From DATGSL01 sp964645585 (GTDB lineage Bacteria; Verrucomicrobiota; Verrucomicrobiia; Opitutales; T3Sed10-336): 30,720 nucleotides of DNA. A program made the translations under genes and the position numbers. Of the stretch, positions 15,826-24,152 are shown piece after piece. Under the pieces are notes generated by a model, which worked only from the letters and a program-made list of their open reading frames with translations, was not told the origin of the DNA and did no database searches. Numbering within the stretch: position 1 is the stretch's first letter; every line of letters starts with the position of its first letter. The stretch is from assembly GCA_964645585.1 (NCBI GenBank), contig CAZYAN010000046.1, positions 1 to 30,720 of the forward strand, given 5' to 3'.

Positions 15826-17514
15826 TCAGGCCGCGCGGAAGGGGCGCTCTCGTTCCTTTCCGTATTTGATTTCGCGGGTCCCAAAGAGATTCAGGTCAAA
15901 CGGCGCGCGATCCTCCCCGATTTCCCGTCGAACCAGCCTGTGCAATTTTCCAAGCATCTGCTCGATCAGTGCCGGATTATATTTCGGATGGTCCGGATGC
16001 GCAAGGTTCTCCAGCTCGCCCGGGTCAGTCACAAGGTCGTGCAAGGTCAGGTCGGATGTCGCCTGAAGCTCTTCCAGCGTCGCGGGATTTCCGTACTCTT
16101 CCGGACTGAACCAGCGCACGAGTTTGAAACGCCCGTCGACAACCGTTCGGAAGAATGTTCGGTTGCTGAAGTCGGGCGCGCCAAACTTCTTTCCCGCCTC
16201 CCGAAGCCGCGTTTCCCGGTCGACGGGCGGAGGCGGACCCATGTCGGTAAGCGACTGAAGAGCCCCCGAAATTGCCCACTCTTTGTCGAGCGAATGGAGT
16301 CCGTCCCAGCAGAAGAGCGCCCCGTCTCCGCGAGCACTTGCGCTTCCACGCGGACCGTCCGACGCCGGATCATAGACAACCGGCCAAAGGCTCCTCCCCT
16401 TCAAATGGGGATACCGGTCGCGGATGTCGTCCTCGCTCAACCCGCCGAATGCCAGTAACGTAGGCGCGAGATCCAGATGCGAGCTGACCGCGACGGTGCG
16501 TTTGCCCTGAGGAGCGTCTGGCGCGCAGATCGTCAAGTTCACGAGAGCGGCTTCGTCAAAATGAATCGCTCCTTTCTGTGTCATCCGGTGCGCCCCATTC
16601 ATTTCACCATGATCGCACGTAAAGATGACAATGGTGTTCTCCCAAAGATTCAAGCGGTCCAGCGCCTCGAGCACCCGGCTGAATTCGTAATCGACCAGGC
16701 GCATGCAGTTCACAAGGTAATTACGGCGCTTCAACCACAGATCGACACGGTCGTCCGGCACCCGTCCGTAGTTGAAATCGAACAGTTCCTTATAATGCCG
16801 CACCGCCGGCGGCTGCTGCCTGTAATCGTCGACGAAATTATCCGGCAGCTTCACGTCCCACTTTTTCTCAAACCAGCTCAGTCGCTGCGCCTTCGACTGC
16901 AAGCCGGCGATTGCGCCGCGCGGATGCGGTGTCTCGATCGAATCCGACTGAAAGAACATGATGTCGTGCGGATTGATGAGACTGCAGACATGCAGCCACG
17001 GCTGATCGAGCCGCGGCGCCCGGTGTTCGAGCCAGTCAATCGTTTCAAATACCGCTGTCCCGTCGAGCTGGGCGCCTTGAAGCGGAGCACCGAACATTTC
17101 GCCCCATTGCTGGTAATCGGAAAAACCGTAGCGCTCCAGCGCATCCTCGCTGCGCGGCAGCTCCGAGCAATGCCACTTTCCTTTAAACGACGTATAGTAG
17201 CCTTGCTCCCGCATCAAATGGCCCACCGTCGGAATTTCCGACGAAAGTTCGTCGATCCACGCGAAATTCGTGTTGTCCCACAACCCCGCCTCTTTCGCGT
17301 GAACCCCCGTCCACATCGTCGCCCGCGACGGCGTGCAGATCGGCACCGTACAGTAATGCCGGTCAAAACTCACACCCCGTTCCTCGAGCCGCCGCATCGC
17401 CGGAAATTCCACTGCCTCCGGCACACGCATCCGCGCGTCCCACTGATCCATGCAAAGGATCAAAATGTTCGGACGATTCCCCTCCCTGGCATCTGCTTCC
17501 TTTGTCGTGTTCAT
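15826..17514 (-). CDS. Cytosolic sulfatase
   Basis: A 562-residue type I sulfatase with CTPSRATMWTG (C60-x-P-S-R64, the formylglycine site) and NILILCMDQWDAR at the start of the fold, where the metal-site pair is D-Q. The second half of the active site is FTCDHGEMNGAH. There is no signal peptide (MNTTKEADAREGNRPN), unlike the other sulfatase in the window, so it should act in the cytoplasm on an imported sulfate ester. The D-Q form and cytosolic location recall choline-sulfatase-like and arylsulfatase groups. The C-terminal quarter (DLVTDPGELENLAHPDHPKY) is standard. It sits 17 bases downstream of the BASS transporter gene, so the two are probably one operon, and that transporter is a candidate importer or exporter for its substrate or product. 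Confidence 0.93.
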   Translation of the reverse strand: MNTTKEADAREGNRPNILILCMDQWDARMRVPEAVEFPAMRRLEERGVSFDRHYCTVPICTPSRATMWTGVHAKEAGLWDNTNFAWIDELSSEIPTVGHLMREQGYYTSFKGKWHCSELPRSEDALERYGFSDYQQWGEMFGAPLQGAQLDGTAVFETIDWLEHRAPRLDQPWLHVCSLINPHDIMFFQSDSIETPHPRGAIAGLQSKAQRLSWFEKKWDVKLPDNFVDDYRQQPPAVRHYKELFDFNYGRVPDDRVDLWLKRRNYLVNCMRLVDYEFSRVLEALDRLNLWENTIVIFTCDHGEMNGAHRMTQKGAIHFDEAALVNLTICAPDAPQGKRTVAVSSHLDLAPTLLAFGGLSEDDIRDRYPHLKGRSLWPVVYDPASDGPRGSASARGDGALFCWDGLHSLDKEWAISGALQSLTDMGPPPPVDRETRLREAGKKFGAPDFSNRTFFRTVVDGRFKLVRWFSPEEYGNPATLEELQATSDLTLHDLVTDPGELENLAHPDHPKYNPALIEQMLGKLHRLVRREIGEDRAPFDLNLFGTREIKYGKERERPFRAA

Positions 17515-17531
17515 GTGATTGCAGCCAATAT

Positions 17532-18404
17532 TTAAACAGACTCTTCATTCGCACTCGCCCCGCCCAACCGCTCTCTCCAGCGCAAAGCCCACGCCAGCGG
17601 AAAAAGGATTGCGAACGAAACCACGGAGAATACGACCACCATGACGAGAACATCCGGTGAATCGAAACCGTCGATCGCCACGACCATCGCTGCCGCGATA
17701 TTGCGCTGCGCGGTCCCCAGTCCGACAACACATCGAGCCTCCAAGCGGGAACCTCCAAAAAGAAAACCGATCGCAAACGCGCCGGCGATGACCAGGATGG
17801 ATACCGGTATCGCTCCGGTTCCGATCACACCGGCGATCGACCCGATATTCGCAAGAACCGTACCGGCGATCAAAAGGACCAAGGTAACACTCGAGATCTT
17901 GCTCGTGACCGGCAAAAGTCGCATCGCCCAATCCCGGCAGTGAGCTTGAACATAATGCCCGGCCGCAAGCGGCAAAAGCATCGTTGTGACAAGCGGCAAA
18001 GCAATCGCGGTCCAACGGATGTTCGTCCCGGGAAGCACCCGCGGAACGATGATCGGCATGTAAACCATCGTCACCAGCAGCAACAGGACGAGGAGCGTGG
18101 CGCCCAGAGCAAGGTCGCCGCGAGCGAGCTGCACCAGTTTGACCAGGAACGGAGCTCCCGCCGCGCATGACACCAAAAACAGTGCGATCTTCAGGGACAG
18201 TTCCAGTGGGATCATCCGAAGAATCAGATACGTCAGTAGCGGCACGAGAACAAAATTGGCCACCAAAGACCGAACAACTCCAGATACTCGCCGCAAAGGT
18301 CTCAGGATCTCTCCTGTGCTGTACTGAAATCCGATCGAAAGCATGCTGGAAACGGCAAAAATCGGGACCGTAACGTTCATCGCGATGACAAGCAGGTCTT
18401 TCAT
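17532..18404 (-). CDS. BASS-family transporter (bile acid:sodium symporter-like)
   Basis: A 290-residue hydrophobic protein with about nine predicted membrane segments. It carries BASS-family landmarks: FAVSSMLSIGFQYS near the N-terminus, LVANFVLVPLLTYLIL, SCAAGAPFLVKLVQLARGD and VVGLGTAQRNIAAAMVVA. Members are sodium-coupled importers of organic anions such as bile acids, pyruvate, pantothenate or sulfated steroids. The gene precedes the cytosolic sulfatase by 17 bases. Uptake of a sulfated organic anion for intracellular desulfation is an attractive inference, but no residue here proves the substrate. The ATG at 18404 begins the first membrane helix. Confidence 0.88.
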   Translation of the reverse strand: MKDLLVIAMNVTVPIFAVSSMLSIGFQYSTGEILRPLRRVSGVVRSLVANFVLVPLLTYLILRMIPLELSLKIALFLVSCAAGAPFLVKLVQLARGDLALGATLLVLLLLVTMVYMPIIVPRVLPGTNIRWTAIALPLVTTMLLPLAAGHYVQAHCRDWAMRLLPVTSKISSVTLVLLIAGTVLANIGSIAGVIGTGAIPVSILVIAGAFAIGFLFGGSRLEARCVVGLGTAQRNIAAAMVVAIDGFDSPDVLVMVVVFSVVSFAILFPLAWALRWRERLGGASANEESV

Positions 18405-18474
18405 TCTCGATCCGAGCGGCCAGCGATCGTTCCCTGACTAGAATCGGCTAACCCGCCTGCGGCTGCCTTCGAAA

Positions 18475-18497
18475 AGTGGAAACGGCATCTTGCCGCG
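18475..18497 (-). repeat. Palindromic intergenic repeat, copy 4 (minus orientation)
   Basis: The complement reads GCGGCAAGATGCCGTTTCCA followed by CT. This matches the core of copies 2 and 3 and has the perfect inverted repeat CGGCA-AGA-TGCCG. It lies between the acetoin reductase and BASS genes. Confidence 0.6.
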
Positions 18498-18544
18498 CAG
18501 CTGTCACTTCTCCCCAATAGCAGCCATTCGGATTGGTAATGAGC

Positions 18545-18560
18545 AGGCGCCTCAGCGCCT
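18545..18560. terminator. GC-rich hairpin downstream of the acetoin reductase gene
   Basis: AGGCGC-CTCA-GCGCCT is a perfect 6-bp stem with a 4-base loop, 46 bases past the stop of the minus-strand reductase gene. No T-run follows on the minus strand, so it is only a possible terminator or part of a repeat. Confidence 0.3.
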
Positions 18561-18605
18561 TAGGAAACAGGAACCGAAGCCCCGACTCATACCGCTACAA
18601 CCTGC

Positions 18606-19385
18606 TCACCTGTAAACGAGGCCGCCGTCAATCAAGGGCGCCTGCCCGGTCATGTAATCCGAATCGGGGCTCGCCAGGTAAGAAACAAAGGCCGCGACGT
18701 CCTCGGGGGTCTCCGCCCGGCCAAGGGCGATCCCGCCGACAAACTTATCGTAGCTCGCCCCGATTTCAGCACCGGTCAGCTCGGCCATCCGTTTGTCGAT
18801 CTCGACCCACATGCCGGTGCCGACAACTCCGGGGCAGTACGCGTTGACCGTGATTCCGTCGCTCGCGTATTCCTTGGCCGCCGACTGCGTCAGCCCGCGA
18901 ACGGCGAACTTCGTTGCGGAATAGACGCCCAGCAGCGGATATCCTTCATGGCCGGCGATCGAAGATGCGCTGATGATCTTTCCCTTCTGGCCGCGCTCCT
19001 TGAACTTCTTCGCAGCCGCCTGAATCCCCCACAAAACGCCATAGACGTTAATGGTAAAAATCTTGTCGACCTCCTCGGGTGTCACGTCCGCGATCGGCTG
19101 AACCTGAGCGATACCGGCATTGTTGATCATGATATCGAAGCCGCCCAGCTCCTTCTCCGCGTGATCAACGGCGGCATAAACGTCGTCGCGATTCGAAACG
19201 TCCGCCCGAAACGTCGTGGCTTTCCGTCCGATCTTGCGCACCTCCTCCGCGACCGCGTTCATGGTTTCCTCCTTGATGTCGACGATCGCGATATTCGCCC
19301 CGTCGTTTGCCAGCCTCAACGCGATCCCGCGGCCGATTCCCTGTCCCGCGCCGGTGATGAGCGCCACTTTCCCCTCAATCCTCAT
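18606..19385 (-). CDS. budC: Acetoin/diacetyl reductase (BudC-like SDR)
   Basis: A 259-residue SDR. The cofactor motif TGAGQGIG is at 11-18, VDI after the second strand has an acidic residue (D36) that favours NAD(H), NNAG is at 88-91, and the catalytic residues are Ser near 141 with Tyr155 and Lys159 in YSATK. The C-terminal half, with PGVVGTGMWVEIDKRMAEL, then YDKFVGGIALGRAETPEDVA and SPDSDYMTGQAPLIDGGLVY, is the signature of (S)-acetoin-forming diacetyl reductase/meso-2,3-butanediol dehydrogenase. It reversibly reduces diacetyl or acetoin. The ATG at 19385 is chosen because it has GGAGG 8 bases upstream and the usual MRIEGKVALITG start; a longer frame to 19475 adds atypical residues. It may feed ketols linked to the transporter genes downstream, although related SDRs acting on sugars cannot be excluded. 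Confidence 0.85.
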   Translation of the reverse strand: MRIEGKVALITGAGQGIGRGIALRLANDGANIAIVDIKEETMNAVAEEVRKIGRKATTFRADVSNRDDVYAAVDHAEKELGGFDIMINNAGIAQVQPIADVTPEEVDKIFTINVYGVLWGIQAAAKKFKERGQKGKIISASSIAGHEGYPLLGVYSATKFAVRGLTQSAAKEYASDGITVNAYCPGVVGTGMWVEIDKRMAELTGAEIGASYDKFVGGIALGRAETPEDVAAFVSYLASPDSDYMTGQAPLIDGGLVYR

Positions 19386-19483
19386 ACCCCTATCCTCCGT
19401 TGATGGTAGAACCTGCCTTCGGACCATGATGGCAGTCTCACGTCCCTCCTTTCCCGAAGATAAACCTTCCCGCACCCGCCCAA

Positions 19484-19687
19484 TTACTCAAATCGTTCGG
19501 CCGTTTCCCAGCGAACGCCATTATCAGGTGATTCCTGACGCGTTAAACAGACGTCGGCGCTCCCCGTTCCCGGGTTGTTGACCAGCAGCATCCCGGCGAT
19601 CGCGAACCCGCGGAACGCGTCGAGGGAAACGAACCAACCGGAGCCGGACGCTGTATGGATCGCTGGTCGTACTTTGCCGCTTGTCAT
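19484..19687 (-). pseudogene. Remnant of a HGSNAT/DUF5009-type acyltransferase
   Basis: A 67-residue frame whose middle reads WFVSLDAFRGFAIAGMLLVN followed by NPG. This is the N-terminal first-helix signature of heparan-alpha-glucosaminide N-acetyltransferase-like membrane proteins (usual length about 350-450 residues). After NPG the family sequence stops, replaced by TGSADVCLTRQESPDNGVRW and a stop, which belongs to something else. Only the first helix survives, so this is a fragment. It lies between the BudC-like and YdiJ-like genes. The intact family acetylates sugar amines in glycan breakdown and is common in Verrucomicrobiota and Bacteroidota, which fits the neighbourhood. Confidence 0.6.
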
Positions 19688-19713
19688 TAAAAGTTCATGA
19701 CAAAACGCAACCC

Positions 19714-22683
19714 CTACTCCAGAAGCGCTTCCCGCAGAATCTGCACCGGGTGCAGCGACCGGCGGCCGGTTCCGTCGAGGATCTGGTGACGGCAGCTGGT
19801 CCCGGGCGCCGCGATCGTGATTTCATCCGGCGTCTCCCGCACGCGCGGGAAAAGGACAAGTTCGCCGATCCGCATCGATACGTCGTAATGCTCCGCCTCG
19901 TAGCCGAACGATCCGGCCATGCCGCAGCAGCCGGACGGAATCAGCCGCACGCGATGACCTTTCGGAAGCTCCAGCATGCGGACCGTCGGTGTTTGAGACG
20001 CCAGCGCCTTTTGGTGACAATGCCCATGAAGAAGGATCTCGCGCGAGCCCTCCCGAAAATGCTCCGGGCGAATTCGGCCCGCGTCGATCTCACGCGCGAC
20101 AAACTCGTCGATCTGCAATGCATTCGCGCCTAGTTTGTTCGCGGCCTTCTGCTCCTCGCCGCGCAGCAGATCGGGATACTCGTCGCGGAAAGTCAAAATC
20201 GCCGACGGCTCGACACCGAGCAAGGGCGTCTCTTCCGAAACCAGCGGCGCAAAAATGCGCACATTGGTCCGGGCGAATTCGCGAGCCCGCCGGAGAAATC
20301 CTTTCGAAAGGCTCGCCCGCCCGCTTTCGGGATGGCGCGGCATGACCACTTCGTAACCGAGCCCTTCCAGCAGTTCGATCGCAGCCCGCCCGATGTCCGC
20401 GTCATTATAATTGGTGAACTCGTCGCAGAAAAAGTACACCTTTCGCCGTTCGCCATTGCTCCTCCGCGGCTTTCGTTTCTCAAACCACCGCCGCAGAGTC
20501 GGCGTCGACAATGGCGGAATTGACCGTTCGGGATGGAAACCGGCCGCGCGATTCGCCAGCCGGCGCAGCGCCGGAACCGAGTAGATCGCGTTCCACGCCC
20601 ACGGCATCCGCGACATGAGCGCGCTGACATCCGCGAAGCGCGCAATCATCCGCGACCGCCACGGCGCGCCTTTGTCGTCGTAATAATGCTGCAAGAACTC
20701 CGCCTTCAATTTCGCGATATCAACATTCGACGGACACTCCGATTTGCATCCTTTGCACGAGAGGCAAAGGTCCATCGCCTCTCGGATTTCCTCATTGGCA
20801 AACGGCCGCGCCGGATCGGGCGGATTGGTCAGGACATGTCGCAAGATATTCGCCCGGGCGCGCGTCGTGTCTTTTTCATTACGGGTCGCCATGTAGCTGG
20901 GACACATCGTGCCGCCCATCAGGTGCGTCTTGCGGCAATCGCCCGATCCATTGCACTTTTCCGCCGCTCGAAGCACGCCAAGCACATTGCTGAAATCGAA
21001 AACCGTCTCATACTCGGGCGTCGGATGTCCCGGACCGTAACGGTGAGACGTATCCATCGGCGGCGTGTCCACGATCTTGCCGGCATTAAAGATGTTGCGC
21101 GGGTCGAAAACCTCCTTCACTCCCCGCATCATCCGATAACACTCTTCCCCGACCATAAACGGAATAAACTCCCCCCGGAGCCGTCCGTCTCCGTGCTCCC
21201 CGCTCAGCGATCCGCGGTATTTTTTAACGAGCGCGGCGATATCCTCGGCGATCTGCCGAAACATCCGGTGGCCTTCCTCGGTTTTCAGATTGATCATCGG
21301 CCGGGTATGCAGCTCTCCCGATCCGGCGTGCGCGTAATAGACGCAGGCGATCCCGTATTTCTCCCGCATCAATGTATCGAATTCATGGATATACGCGGGC
21401 AAATCCTGCACGTCGACTGCCGTGTCCTCAACGACCTCGGCCGGCCGCGTATCGCCGACGACATTGGTCATCACGCCCTGCCCCGCCCGCCGCAGCTCCC
21501 AGACTTTTTCACCGTCCTCGCCCCAAAGAACCGGAAAATGATAACCGAGCCCGGCCGCGCGCAGCTCCGCTTCGAGCTGGTTCATCTCGGCGGTGATCGC
21601 CTCCGGGGAATCGCGGCGAATCTCGACGACCAAGATCGCGCCCGGATCGCCCTTGACGAAAAACCGGTTTCGCCGCTGCTCGATATTTTCTTTTGTGCAA
21701 TCGAGGATGTGCCGGTCGATCAGCTCGCACGCGGACGGCTTGTGCCGGAGCGCGATGAGATTGGCCCGCAGCGCGTGCGCGACCGATTCAAAATGCGCGC
21801 ACATCAGCGCGCCCGGCGGCGGCAGCGGTTCGCAATTGAACTCAAACTCGACGCCGAAGAAAAGCGTGCCCTCCGACCCGGCAATCAGCCGGCAGAGATT
21901 AAACGGCTTCTCCGCTGCCGGATCGAACACATCGGCGTCCATCAACAAATCCAGCGCATAGCCGGTGTTGCGCCGCGTGACGGTCTTTTTCGGGAAATTC
22001 GCCTCGATCGTCGCGCGGTTCTCGGGATCGGAAAGCAGCTGACGAAGATGACGGTAAATCTTGGTCTCAAGCGTATCCGGCCCGTCGCATTTTGCCGAAA
22101 ACTCCTCCGGCGACAGCGCCTCGAAAACCACTTCCGACCCGTCGCTGAGAAAGCCGCGAGCGCGCAGCAAATGATCGCGGGTGCTCCCGTAGACAATGGA
22201 GTTGGACCCGCACGAATTGTTACCAACCATCCCGCCCAGCATCGCGCGGTTGGCGGTCGAGGTTTCCGGTCCAAAAAGCAGCCCGTGCGGCTTCAGCGCG
22301 AGATTGAGCTCGTTGCGGATCACGCCCGGCTGCACCCGAACCCGCCGCCGCCCGACGTCAATCTCCAGAATCTGATTCAAATGCTGCCCCGCGTCGACGA
22401 CCACCCCGTTCCCGACAACCTGCCCCGCCAGCGAGGTGCCGGCCGCGCGAGGAATCAGCGGCACACCATACCGCCCGGCAAAAGCGATCAGTTGCGCGAT
22501 ATCCTCCTCCGAACGAGGAATCGCGACCGCCAGCGGCAGCTCCTGAAACTCCGAGGCATCCGTCGCATACAGCTTGCGCATCAGCGACCCCGTATAAACC
22601 TCTCCATCCAGCCGCAGCGCCTCCAGCGCCGCAATCCGCTCGCCATCCACTTTCCGCGCATCCACCAGGGCAGTAACATTCAT
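19714..22683 (-). CDS. YdiJ-like FAD/Fe-S D-2-hydroxyacid dehydrogenase
   Basis: A 989-residue fusion of a GlcD-like FAD oxidase and a GlcF-like Fe-S protein, the layout and size of E. coli YdiJ. The N-terminal FAD_binding_4 domain includes PRAAGTSLAGQVVGNGVVVD, GGMVGNNSCGSNS and YGSTRDHLL. The FAD-oxidase C-terminal domain includes YYAHAGSGELHTRP and GEHGDGRLRGEF. Next come CNGSGDCRK...TMCPSY, CLSCKGCKSECPSN (a 4Fe-4S site) and CCG-domain motifs HGHCHQKAL and PSGCCGMAGSFGYEAEHYDV. These enzymes oxidise D-lactate, D-2-hydroxyglutarate or glycolate and pass electrons to the respiratory chain. The ATG at 22683 is chosen for the usual N-terminus, but a TTG at 22719 with its own AAGG is possible. 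The start lies inside a perfect hairpin (separate entry). Confidence 0.92.
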   Translation of the reverse strand: MNVTALVDARKVDGERIAALEALRLDGEVYTGSLMRKLYATDASEFQELPLAVAIPRSEEDIAQLIAFAGRYGVPLIPRAAGTSLAGQVVGNGVVVDAGQHLNQILEIDVGRRRVRVQPGVIRNELNLALKPHGLLFGPETSTANRAMLGGMVGNNSCGSNSIVYGSTRDHLLRARGFLSDGSEVVFEALSPEEFSAKCDGPDTLETKIYRHLRQLLSDPENRATIEANFPKKTVTRRNTGYALDLLMDADVFDPAAEKPFNLCRLIAGSEGTLFFGVEFEFNCEPLPPPGALMCAHFESVAHALRANLIALRHKPSACELIDRHILDCTKENIEQRRNRFFVKGDPGAILVVEIRRDSPEAITAEMNQLEAELRAAGLGYHFPVLWGEDGEKVWELRRAGQGVMTNVVGDTRPAEVVEDTAVDVQDLPAYIHEFDTLMREKYGIACVYYAHAGSGELHTRPMINLKTEEGHRMFRQIAEDIAALVKKYRGSLSGEHGDGRLRGEFIPFMVGEECYRMMRGVKEVFDPRNIFNAGKIVDTPPMDTSHRYGPGHPTPEYETVFDFSNVLGVLRAAEKCNGSGDCRKTHLMGGTMCPSYMATRNEKDTTRARANILRHVLTNPPDPARPFANEEIREAMDLCLSCKGCKSECPSNVDIAKLKAEFLQHYYDDKGAPWRSRMIARFADVSALMSRMPWAWNAIYSVPALRRLANRAAGFHPERSIPPLSTPTLRRWFEKRKPRRSNGERRKVYFFCDEFTNYNDADIGRAAIELLEGLGYEVVMPRHPESGRASLSKGFLRRAREFARTNVRIFAPLVSEETPLLGVEPSAILTFRDEYPDLLRGEEQKAANKLGANALQIDEFVAREIDAGRIRPEHFREGSREILLHGHCHQKALASQTPTVRMLELPKGHRVRLIPSGCCGMAGSFGYEAEHYDVSMRIGELVLFPRVRETPDEITIAAPGTSCRHQILDGTGRRSLHPVQILREALLE

Positions 22684-22698
22684 CCCCCCGTTACTGCC
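22669..22698 (-). promoter_or_regulatory. Hairpin enclosing the start codon of the YdiJ-like gene
   Basis: On the mRNA strand, GGCAGTAAC is followed by a 12-base loop GGGGGGATGAAT and the exact complement GTTACTGCC. The stem is 9 bp (22690-22698 with 22669-22677), and the loop carries the G-run and the start ATG at 22683-22681. It could regulate initiation, or favour the alternative TTG start at 22719. Confidence 0.5.
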
Positions 22699-22808
22699 AG
22701 ATTCCCCACCGTTCCACAACCCCCGCCTTTTGGCTAATCGCGAGGCGCGATCAAGTTTTCGTAGAGGAATCGGTCAATCCCCAAAGGAAGAGCAACGCGC
22801 TTTTTTAG

Positions 22809-23909
22809 CTAGACAGAAAGGGATGCGATCGCGGGCTGGAGTGCTGCTTCGAACTTGCTCATCCTGTCCACAAGCTCCGCGTGGATCGCGGGAAATGTGC
22901 TTTCCGAACTTCGGTAACCACCACTGTCAACGACGTATTTGATTAGGGAGGCACGGTTAGTATCGAGTCGCTCCCAAAGAAGGGGGCCGCCGAAAGCTTC
23001 TTCGATCGCGGCTTTCTGCTCATAGAGTTGATCGAAGATCCGTTTGTTTGCGGCAGCCTCTCCGCGGTCGATATAAAGTGCAACGGCACTGCTTTCCTGG
23101 ACCACCGTATAGTTGAAGCCCAAGCCGCGGATTCCCGCGCTCGCACCGAGCCAATGATACGTGGTCGGCTTGATGTTCGCATGACGAGTCTGGCGTCTGC
23201 GGGCTTCGGCGATCACCCCCTCCCAAAATTTCAAACGCAGGTCGAAACGTTCGGCGCGTTTCTTGCGTTCGACCTGTTCCTTCTTCCGCAGCTGCACCTG
23301 GTATTCCGTCGCCTCCGGCAAAGGGATGATTTGCTGGACGTCGATCAGTCGCCTTTCGCCGTCCTGATAGGGACGGAGACGCACGCACTGAATGTCGATG
23401 TCACGATCGCGCAGCCATAAGACGGCCGTCGTAAGTTCCTTTCCAAAATCTTCTGAAACGAGGAGGATTCGCACGTCAGCGGCAAAAGATTCCTCATCAG
23501 GCTCCTCCCATTCCAGAAACGTGAGTAACTGATCCCTTGCCTCCTCAGGCGACTCCCCCATCCGAGCGAGAAACTCCGCGTGAATCTGAACCGCCCGGTC
23601 GAACGTCATGGCAGAGACCATGGCGGCATAACGTATGGCCTGAAGCTCCATGTGCCCGCCGTCGTTCGTTCGTTTCAGTTCGATCACGACAAGGTTGCCT
23701 TCTTTGTCGATGGCGAGCAAATCAATGCGCCGGCGACTGTCTTCCCAGTCGCCAAACTCTTCAGTGAGCACGTAAAGGTTGGTATCGAGGACGTCGATCT
23801 GGCTGCGAAGCAGACGTTGAAGATCATATCGTTCGCGGATTTTCAAATCAGCCAATGAGGTTTCGCTCAGCGGCCGGAAAACAGTTTCGGTCATTTCGTA
23901 AAGCGGCAT
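22809..23909 (-). CDS. DUF4268 protein with PD-(D/E)xK-type nuclease core
   Basis: A 366-residue protein. The N-terminal half has ERYDLQRLLRSQI, EEFGDWEDSRRRIDLLAIDK and VVIELKRTNDGGHMELQA. The D...(V/I)ELK pattern is a NucS/Holliday-junction-resolvase-like PD-(D/E)xK nuclease core. The C-terminal half (WEGVIAEARRR to VDRMSKFEAAL) matches DUF4268. Such proteins are widespread, often in accessory or defence regions, with unproven function; DNA cleavage is the most likely role. The ATG at 23909 gives the usual N-terminus MPLYEM; an in-frame ATG at 23954 adds 15 atypical residues. No good ribosome site is seen. It is divergent from the unrecognised gene at 24153. Confidence 0.85.
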   Translation of the reverse strand: MPLYEMTETVFRPLSETSLADLKIRERYDLQRLLRSQIDVLDTNLYVLTEEFGDWEDSRRRIDLLAIDKEGNLVVIELKRTNDGGHMELQAIRYAAMVSAMTFDRAVQIHAEFLARMGESPEEARDQLLTFLEWEEPDEESFAADVRILLVSEDFGKELTTAVLWLRDRDIDIQCVRLRPYQDGERRLIDVQQIIPLPEATEYQVQLRKKEQVERKKRAERFDLRLKFWEGVIAEARRRQTRHANIKPTTYHWLGASAGIRGLGFNYTVVQESSAVALYIDRGEAAANKRIFDQLYEQKAAIEEAFGGPLLWERLDTNRASLIKYVVDSGGYRSSESTFPAIHAELVDRMSKFEAALQPAIASLSV

Positions 23910-24152
23910 GGGGCTATAACGATCAAAAGGAAAATTGGGACAGGTCAACGCCAAGTCGAACCCGGGGCCAACGCGGCGCGGGCCATATACGCGAGGACGA
24001 CCGGCCCCTTTGTTGTGACCCTGCCGCGAAAGATGACGGCAACGTGATCAAACCGTTGTTCTTTGATTTCAACCTTAGGCAGCAGAGGCCAGCCGACTAA
24101 AGCGGTCGGGGAAAACTTGCCAAATCGCCGTTGCGCGCCCACTGATGGCGGT

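Noticed and set aside
20533..22737. A 734-codon plus-strand open frame opposite the YdiJ-like gene
   Set aside because: The minus-strand protein has all expected FAD and Fe-S motifs, while this translation is Arg/His/Pro-rich noise.
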